The notes beneath the pieces were generated by a model. That model did no database searches. It was not told the origin of the DNA and saw only the letters and a list, made by a program, of their open reading frames with translations. Positions 57,699 through 63,132 of a stretch of 63,132 bases of DNA are shown piece by piece. The position numbers and the translations under genes are program-made. Numbering within the stretch: the first letter of the stretch is position 1; each line of letters starts with the position of its first letter. Source of the stretch: Clostridiales bacterium (lineage in GTDB: Bacteria; Bacillota; Clostridia; Lutisporales; Lutisporaceae); NCBI GenBank assembly GCA_012521375.1, contig JAAYMO010000100.1, forward strand, positions 1 through 63,132, read 5' to 3'.

Positions 57699-58654
57699 TG
57701 GAAACCAAAAAATTGATAGAGGTTAAAGATTTAAAGAAATACTTCTATATAGGCGGAAGTGGAGTATTGAAAGCTGTTGATGGTTTGAACTTTTTTATAA
57801 GGGAAGGGGAAACCCTGGGTCTTGTTGGAGAATCAGGCTGTGGCAAATCTACAGCTGGAAGAACCATCATAAGACTTTATGATGCTACAGGTGGAGAAGT
57901 ATTATTCGATGGTATGAATGTTCATAAACTAGATAAAAACAAAGCTAAAGAATTTACAAAAAAAGCACAGATGATATTCCAAGACCCTTATGCATCTTTG
58001 GATCCCAGAATGACAGTAGGAGATATAATAGGGGAAGGAATAGATATTCATAATCTATACACAGGAAAAGAGAGAATGGAAAGGATATATGAGCTATTGC
58101 ATACTGTTGGACTTAATAGAGAGCATGCCAATAGATTCCCTCATGAATTCTCAGGGGGACAGAGGCAGAGAATAGGTATTGCTCGTGCATTGGCTGTAGA
58201 GCCTCAGTTCATAGTTTGCGATGAGCCTATATCAGCTCTTGATGTTTCCATTCAGGCTCAGGTTGTCAATTTGCTCATAGAGTTGCAGCATGAAAAGAAA
58301 CTGACCTATCTTTTCATCGCTCATGACTTGAGCATGGTAAAACATATTTCCGATAGAGTAGGAGTTATGTATTTAGGCACATTAGTTGAGTTAGCATCCA
58401 GTGCTGAATTATATAAGAGGCCAATTCATCCTTATACTCAGGCTCTTATGTCAGCAATACCCATAGCAGATCCAGATGTGGAGAGATCTAGGAAAAGGAT
58501 TTTATTGGAGGGGGATGTACCAAGTCCGATAAATCCGCCACCAGGATGCAGATTTAAAGCAAGATGCAGATATGCTACTGACATATGCTCCCAGGTAACG
58601 CCTGAGTTTAGGGAAATAGATAAAGATCACTTTGTGGCGTGTCATAATGTTTAG
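57698..58654 (+). CDS. oppF: Oligopeptide ABC transporter ATPase OppF
   Basis: A 318-residue ATPase: LKKYFYIGG start, Walker [14 protein letters not shown], signature [12 protein letters not shown], Walker [15 protein letters not shown], and the C-terminal Cys-rich Opp extension ([16 protein letters not shown]). Completes the OppABCDF importer. Confidence 0.95.
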   Translation: METKKLIEVKDLKKYFYIGGSGVLKAVDGLNFFIREGETLGLVGESGCGKSTAGRTIIRLYDATGGEVLFDGMNVHKLDKNKAKEFTKKAQMIFQDPYASLDPRMTVGDIIGEGIDIHNLYTGKERMERIYELLHTVGLNREHANRFPHEFSGGQRQRIGIARALAVEPQFIVCDEPISALDVSIQAQVVNLLIELQHEKKLTYLFIAHDLSMVKHISDRVGVMYLGTLVELASSAELYKRPIHPYTQALMSAIPIADPDVERSRKRILLEGDVPSPINPPPGCRFKARCRYATDICSQVTPEFREIDKDHFVACHNV

Positions 58655-58725
58655 AGCTCAGAGCTATTGAACTGAGAACTATGAGCTTTTGAACTATGAG
58701 CCAAGAGTTATGAACTAAGATGTTA
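58655..58725 (+). repeat. GAACTATGAGC-type repeat words after oppF
   Basis: Runs of GAGCTATTGAACTGAGAACTATGAGC and GAACTATGAGCCAAGAG-like words, matching the tandem array at 31426-31540 and, inverted, 15438-15459 and 47326-47350. Confidence 0.65.
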
Positions 58726-58788
58726 GAGTAGGGCTCTGGAGTCATTTTAGTGATTTTGGCAATCAGAACTTTGAAACTTAAGGCTAAG

Positions 58789-58821
58789 AGTAGGGAATGG
58801 TGAAGCCATTCCCTACTTTAA
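58789..58821 (+). terminator. Hairpin terminator after the opp operon
   Basis: AGTAGGGAATGG (58789-58800)/CCATTCCCTACT (58806-58817), perfect 12 bp, loop TGAAG, short TT tail. Confidence 0.75.
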
Positions 58822-58856
58822 TACATAAATTTATAGGAGTACAGAGGGGGAGTCAT

Positions 58857-60488
58857 ATGAAAAGAAGAAAATATTTGCCTATATTTTATTCAATAGTGAT
58901 TATCCTAATAATATTTTCTTTTCATACTTGTCAAAATCTGAAACATATAACCTCTTCACCTTCTGACAAGTGGGCAAGAGAACTGTATATAGATAAGAGT
59001 CCCTATAAAAAAACAGTGAGTATGGAAATGAATGAAGAAGACATAGTGATATTAACTGCCAAAGAGGATAGGTTTACCAAGACAGTATTAGAGAAAGATA
59101 AAGCAAGAATCAAGGAGACGGAAGACATCATAATACCTGATGCTGCTTTAAACAAGCTGGTAAAATATCAAAGCATGGAGCCATATATATTTTGGACAGA
59201 AAACTATGAGCTATATGCATCAAAGAGTATAAATGGCAATACTTATGAGGAAAAAAGCCTCATATTAGATAAAGTAAAAGATTTTGAAGCTTTGTCTCAT
59301 GAAGATAATATCTATCTAGCAGTAGCTGATGAAACAGGACTCAGATATTATATGATCGATGATAAAGGAGTACATCAATTTGGAGAGACATATGCCTTTG
59401 AAGAGCCGGTTTGTGTTTCAGCAGCCATAGATGATGCAGGCATATTGCACACTGTTTCTATAAGGGAAATCTCCCCTATGGAAAAAGAAATCATATATTT
59501 GAATTTCTTGAAAGGTGAATGGTCGCTTAAGGCACAAAAGGTAGAGAATTTCCAAATTTCAAATGAAAGCATAGGGAATTTGGAGATAGGCCTAGATAAT
59601 GATTATGCGTACATTTTTTACGAAAATAACGTTTGGAATAAGGCTGGTCAGACAGCGAAAACTCAATATGCTGCAGTGCCGTTAAATGAAGCATATGTTT
59701 CTGAAATGGGCTTTAAACCCTTTAAACCTCTGGGAAGGGAAAGCCAAACCGATGTTTATATCAGTGAAGTCAGATGTCCGGATAAGAAGCAAGATGAATT
59801 GATGGCTGTGTTTATAGAAAACCATCATGATGAAACAGGTAGCGGTTTCAGGATTCTTAATGCTTACTTCAGAGACGGGATAATCAGCAATCAATTGTAT
59901 TCAACAAAGACGCTGGATTTTATAAAAGGTATCAATATAGTTAAGCATGGAGAAGATGAGGCTTTAGTATTCTTAAGAGCAGCTGGAGAATTCAAGTACG
60001 ATGTTTTCTTTACCGAAATCGGGGAAGAATATGCTGCTATTATGGAAAAACCGACGAAACAGGACTATTTCATAGCCATGGCAAATAGCATATCGCCTTT
60101 TATAAATGGGTTTATAATAGCGATTATAAAAGCATTTGTATTCATACCAGCAATTTTATGGCTTGTTTTTGTAGAGGTTTTTGAAATCAAAAAATTTGTC
60201 AGGAATCCAAAGCTTAATTACTCAATGGCAATAGGACTTTTTATGATTATAAAATTAATAACCGCAAATTCCTATTACACTGGCTTGTCGTACTATATGA
60301 TTCCAAACTTTATGCAGCCCCCCTTTATAAAGTACATGATTATGGTTTGTATCAGTGTTATATCATATCTTATGGCAAAAGCATGGAAAAAGAGCATTGA
60401 ATATTTGCATGTAATACCAGAATTCTTATTATTCATGCTCTATGATTTATTGATTACGGTATTTTTATATGGTCCATATATAACATGA
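58857..60488 (+). CDS. Membrane protein of unknown function with large extracytoplasmic domain
   Basis: A 543-residue protein: an N-terminal membrane anchor or signal (~8-25, ending FHTC, not a convincing lipobox), about 370 residues rich in short beta-like strands with repeated Asp/Glu-Tyr segments (a propeller-like look), then four or five membrane helices (~415-540). No family was recognised. GAGGGGGAG lies 4 nt before ATG 58857; an in-frame upstream start would pass through the terminator. It is probably a single-gene unit, closed by a bidirectional hairpin at 60513. Confidence 0.75.
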   Translation: MKRRKYLPIFYSIVIILIIFSFHTCQNLKHITSSPSDKWARELYIDKSPYKKTVSMEMNEEDIVILTAKEDRFTKTVLEKDKARIKETEDIIIPDAALNKLVKYQSMEPYIFWTENYELYASKSINGNTYEEKSLILDKVKDFEALSHEDNIYLAVADETGLRYYMIDDKGVHQFGETYAFEEPVCVSAAIDDAGILHTVSIREISPMEKEIIYLNFLKGEWSLKAQKVENFQISNESIGNLEIGLDNDYAYIFYENNVWNKAGQTAKTQYAAVPLNEAYVSEMGFKPFKPLGRESQTDVYISEVRCPDKKQDELMAVFIENHHDETGSGFRILNAYFRDGIISNQLYSTKTLDFIKGINIVKHGEDEALVFLRAAGEFKYDVFFTEIGEEYAAIMEKPTKQDYFIAMANSISPFINGFIIAIIKAFVFIPAILWLVFVEVFEIKKFVRNPKLNYSMAIGLFMIIKLITANSYYTGLSYYMIPNFMQPPFIKYMIMVCISVISYLMAKAWKKSIEYLHVIPEFLLFMLYDLLITVFLYGPYIT

Positions 60489-60512
60489 TGTTGAATATTT
60501 CCCAGGAAATAC

Positions 60513-60553
60513 GAAAAAGCGACAGCTAATACATATGCATGTTGCTTTTTTCA
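60513..60553. terminator. Bidirectional terminator between the membrane protein gene and the small minus-strand gene
   Basis: GAAAAAGCGACA (60513-60524) pairs with TGTTGCTTTTTTC (60540-60552), with A-rich and T-rich outer arms that give a T-run in either direction. Confidence 0.75.
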
Positions 60554-60570
60554 TATTGAATTATATAATA

Positions 60571-60750
60571 CTACTGATTCTTGGAGGAGGGCTCTTTCGG
60601 TATATTAACATTTTTCTTACTATTTTCTACATAAAATTCACAGCCCGTCGATGTAGTGTTAGAAATTTTTCCTACATGATCCAAGGTACACATGCCATCT
60701 TTTTGATATATACAATTTTCAGTGCAATTTATCAGAATCAGGATAAACAC
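60571..60750 (-). CDS. Tiny Cys-rich protein, unusual start codon
   Basis: On the minus strand a 59-codon frame follows an AGGAGGTG ribosome site. Its core is NCTENCIYQKDGMCTLDHVG, with a fourth Cys in STGCEFY, then a Lys/Asn-rich tail. The Cys spacing (C-x3-C-x7-C-x14-15-C) recalls small metal-binding clostridial proteins such as DUF1540-like ones. The only standard start, GTG at 60750, lies inside the ribosome site; by spacing, CTG at 60741 or ATT at 60738 fit better, giving ~56 residues. A terminator follows its stop, supporting a real gene. Function unknown. Confidence 0.6.
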   Translation of the reverse strand: MFILILINCTENCIYQKDGMCTLDHVGKISNTTSTGCEFYVENSKKNVNIPKEPSSKNQ

Positions 60751-60829
60751 CTCCTATAATAATTTTCTCCAATTAGCTAAAACTAATGTATCAATATTAA
60801 GGTAAATTATTGGATAGGGAGGCGATTTG

Positions 60830-61462
60830 TTGACATTTGAGGATTTTTCCGTGACTGGTGCACTATATCATGTAGTGAGTATTATAGATCTGGAGAAAAC
60901 CTTAGCAGAAGGAATACGTTTTGATGATAAAACAACTTATTTTGAAAAATACTATCATTTCCATGACTATTTCGACAAATACAAAACTCCTAATATTCCT
61001 CCATGGGTTTTTAGAAAAAAAGCCATATTTGCAAGTATGAATTTTAAAAAAACTCACAATTGGCATTCTCATACCGCATTATTAAAAATAAAAGCGGATA
61101 TAAATAGATGTTGGGTTTGCAATGAAAATAAAGCCAATATATTATTCGAACCTTTTATTTTACAAAACATAAAAGGTTTTGAAGAAGCAAAGGATTTCAT
61201 TGAAAGGAAAGGCCCTAAAATAGTAGAGGAGTATTGGTTAGATTCATTAAGTCTAATTGAAAATATAAAAGTCAGGAGGGATAAGGAAGAAGGATATGAT
61301 GCAGAGATATTGATTTTTCATGATATCCCTCCAGAAGATATCCAATGTATATTTATAATATCCGACCATAGTATAATGTCACCGGATAAATGGACTAAGT
61401 ATTTCAAAGAAGCTGTCTGCAAGCCCAAAGAGAGCGCTCTGCATGGAAATATTCATCCATGA
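60830..61462 (+). CDS. Uncharacterised protein, possible ADP-ribosyltransferase-like fold
   Basis: A 210-residue soluble protein. The start LYHVVSIIDLEKTLAEGI (His14) and later AIFASMNF, HTALLKIKADINRCWVC and AEILIFHDIPPEDIQCIFI resemble the layout of DarT/DUF4433-like ADP-ribosyltransferase folds (His near the N-terminus, a helix ending in EGI/L, a late E-x-L before IPP). The similarity is from motif reading only. TTG 60830 is 7 nt after AGGGAGG; TTG 60827 is also possible. Its last 59 nt overlap the convergent gene. Confidence 0.55.
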   Translation: MTFEDFSVTGALYHVVSIIDLEKTLAEGIRFDDKTTYFEKYYHFHDYFDKYKTPNIPPWVFRKKAIFASMNFKKTHNWHSHTALLKIKADINRCWVCNENKANILFEPFILQNIKGFEEAKDFIERKGPKIVEEYWLDSLSLIENIKVRRDKEEGYDAEILIFHDIPPEDIQCIFIISDHSIMSPDKWTKYFKEAVCKPKESALHGNIHP

Positions 61463-62720
61463 TTTTAAATCTTGACTTAGATATCTTATATTCAATCCTC
61501 TCCAAAAAAACGGGAGGGGATTTTTTTGATGTATTTATGGTTTTAGGCAGATTTATCTTTTCTTCATCTAGTATAGGATAACTTTGATTAATAAATATTC
61601 CGCTTTTCAATATCAGGTTTTTAAAGGAGGCGGATATCATTCTATCTACATCATATATATAAGTGCCTTTAGCACAGTTTCTAAAGTTTCTAAGGGAGGA
61701 AAACAAAGCTCCAATTTCTTTTATTGAATATTCAATGGTGCTATCTTGGCTTTTTAGGAAAATACCTTGTTCATCATCCCAGTGATTTTTTAATACATCA
61801 TATAATGTAAAAGCAGAGGATAAATAATTGGGAAAACTGCAAAGGAGATAAAGCCTGCTTAATATAGACAAAGACATAAGCGTTGTGAAAAATGAACTTA
61901 TTTTGGAGTCTTCTGGAAGTCTTAATATTTCACCTCTTGATGTGATCCTTTCGCATAGTTCTTGTCCTAATATGTTTATGGTGTTATAAACTAAGGCTTT
62001 GCTAAAATCAGTATATTCATATATATTTATGAGGCTGTCACATATTTGACATAGTATACGAGATGGAGTATAAAGAGCATCTTTTATAGCTATATGGCAT
62101 AAATCAGGAAGTAGATTAATGATTGCTTTTTTAGAATTAGGGCTTAGACATAAATAGCTTTCAGTGGTATCTATAAGGTTTTGTGTCAAAGCAGCGGCTT
62201 CGCATGCATAATATTGGGGTAATAACTTTAAACTCATATCATCTATTCTAAGTTCATCATTTCCATAGTCATCATACTTATGTTTGAAAGAGTAAAGCAG
62301 GTCATCCTTGGAAAGATTGTCATACATGAAATTCAACTGGGCTACTGAAGAATAGGCAAAAAAATATGCTATTTCTTCTCCATCTTTGATCCTCAATGAA
62401 CCATCAATAATTTTCCTGGTTGACAGATTAAGGCATAGTATAGATAGAGCTTGTGCTAAAGGGGTTATAGTTTTTTTAGTTTTTTTATTTTTCCATAAAT
62501 ATGAACTGAAATAATAGGGATTTTCCGGCTTATTCTCATATTCAGGCAAAGCTTTTCTATATAGAGCTACATTTATTTTAATGTCCCTATAGTTGGATTG
62601 TTTATTGGCTATTGATTCAGTGATGCCACAACCTGAGAGGAGACAAAAGGATATGGTATTTAAATAGGCCATATACTCAAGATATCTGGCAACACTTTCA
62701 CTATCATAGAAACTATCCAT
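61404..62720 (-). CDS. Uncharacterised, mostly helical 438-residue protein
   Basis: A soluble-looking protein with many predicted helices, several cysteines and no recognised motif or signal peptide; Leu/Ile/Ser/Tyr-rich helical pairs hint at an alpha-helical repeat or barrel. ATG 62720 has AAGGCGGTGAT just upstream, so it is very likely expressed. Its 3' end overlaps the convergent 60830-61462 gene by 59 nt, and no terminator separates the two. Confidence 0.7.
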   Translation of the reverse strand: MDSFYDSESVARYLEYMAYLNTISFCLLSGCGITESIANKQSNYRDIKINVALYRKALPEYENKPENPYYFSSYLWKNKKTKKTITPLAQALSILCLNLSTRKIIDGSLRIKDGEEIAYFFAYSSVAQLNFMYDNLSKDDLLYSFKHKYDDYGNDELRIDDMSLKLLPQYYACEAAALTQNLIDTTESYLCLSPNSKKAIINLLPDLCHIAIKDALYTPSRILCQICDSLINIYEYTDFSKALVYNTINILGQELCERITSRGEILRLPEDSKISSFFTTLMSLSILSRLYLLCSFPNYLSSAFTLYDVLKNHWDDEQGIFLKSQDSTIEYSIKEIGALFSSLRNFRNCAKGTYIYDVDRMISASFKNLILKSGIFINQSYPILDEEKINLPKTINTSKKSPPVFLERIEYKISKSRFKIMDEYFHAERSLWACRQLL

Positions 62721-62769
62721 AAAATCACCGCCTTGATAGGTTATATTGAAATATATGCCTCTTTATGCT

Positions 62770-63132
62770 AGGGTATTCCTCCAGGGTCTTTATAGCTAAT
62801 CTCTAAGCTACATTTGTCTGCATATTAGATATGTGCTTCAGATATAAGAGTTCGCTTTGGGTAACCTAAAGGTCACAGGCAGTTCTATAGCTTGATCTCA
62901 CAAAAAGCCTTACGGCTTTTTTGTTCGTTCTTCGCTAAGAACTGCTAACAAAGCTCACAATATTCTTCAGCACATATTTAATATGCAGTTAAAGTAGCGG
63001 TATAAAGCCAATCTAATGGATATATAATATCGCATCAGTTATTAACTTTGGTAACCCTACGGGTCACAGGTGACATTCTAATGCTCATCTAAAAGAGAAT
63101 TCTAACGTCGCAAAACGGGCATCCATGCCCTA
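62770..63132. mobile_element. Second copy of the TIR element (right end beyond window)
   Basis: Starts AGGGTATTCCTCCAGGGTC and is about 89% identical by eye to 34598-34690, then to 34691-34868 apart from small insertions. Relative to the first copy it lacks the 58-bp palindromic block (it reads AAAAAGCC-TTAC-GGCTTTTTT at 62903-62923) but has an extra GGTAACCTAAAGGTCACAGG at 62861-62880. After ~63000 it diverges and holds GGTAACCCTACGGGTCAC (63050) and, at the edge, GGGCATCCATGCCC. No gene seen. Confidence 0.72.

Noticed and set aside
60535-60759. 74-codon plus-strand frame starting at ATG 60535
   Set aside because: No ribosome site, and the opposite strand encodes a better-supported Cys-rich small protein with AGGAGGTG; the hydrophobic look is a shadow effect.

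Overview
The window is a 63 kb stretch of a low-GC, strictly anaerobic Firmicute, most likely a clostridium in the broad sense (Tissierellales/Clostridiales-like; inferred from gene content, no rRNA is present). Pointers are an [FeFe] hydrogenase, a selenocysteine formate dehydrogenase, a butyryl-CoA dehydrogenase/Etf operon with a ferredoxin-type EtfA, the pcrA-ligA-gatCAB order, strong AGGAGG ribosome sites and frequent TTG/GTG starts. Genes are dense and mostly on the + strand; no tRNA, rRNA, CRISPR array, prophage or intact insertion sequence was seen.

Layout. 0-5 kb: the end of an [FeFe] hydrogenase, an ECF-S-like membrane protein, a stand-alone FeS protein resembling the N-terminus of formate dehydrogenase, and fdhA itself, read through an in-frame UGA (selenocysteine) with a SECIS hairpin. 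5-9 kb: a BusR-like c-di-AMP-type regulator and a glycine betaine ABC transporter. 9-12 kb: mobA, fdhD, beta-carbonic anhydrase and a formate/nitrite channel, which with fdhA make a CO2/formate/H2 neighbourhood. 12-16.5 kb: a peptidoglycan-binding exoprotein, guaB, and a guaA that lacks its glutaminase domain. 16.5-23.6 kb: a catabolic locus of a TRAP-TAXI transporter, a 2-hydroxyacid dehydrogenase, a PrpF-family isomerase and a LysR regulator. 23.7-34.5 kb: purL, then a guanine riboswitch controlling purEFMNHD; the PurL glutaminase site is visibly destroyed. 35-41 kb: an EamA transporter and the bcd-etfBA-crt-hbd operon behind a sigma-54-type promoter. 41-45 kb: two tandem homoserine dehydrogenases and another EamA transporter. 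45-53 kb: pcrA/uvrD, ligA, gatCAB. 53-58.7 kb: a complete oligopeptide ABC transporter. 58.8-62.7 kb: four genes of unknown function, including a tiny Cys-rich gene on the minus strand.

Two themes deserve attention. First, two purine glutamine amidotransferases (PurL and GuaA) have no usable glutaminase site here, while PurF keeps its catalytic cysteine; this suggests purine synthesis fed partly by free ammonia or by a separate glutaminase. Second, the longer intergenic gaps are filled with a composite family of non-coding repeats: a 471 bp element with ~35 bp terminal inverted repeats (34598-35068), a second copy running off the right edge (from 62770), tiny palindromes that appear inserted into one copy and not the other, and shared word-like modules found in the same order, in opposite orientation, at 15.2-15.5 and 31.4-31.7 kb. 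This repeat system is the best candidate for something undescribed.
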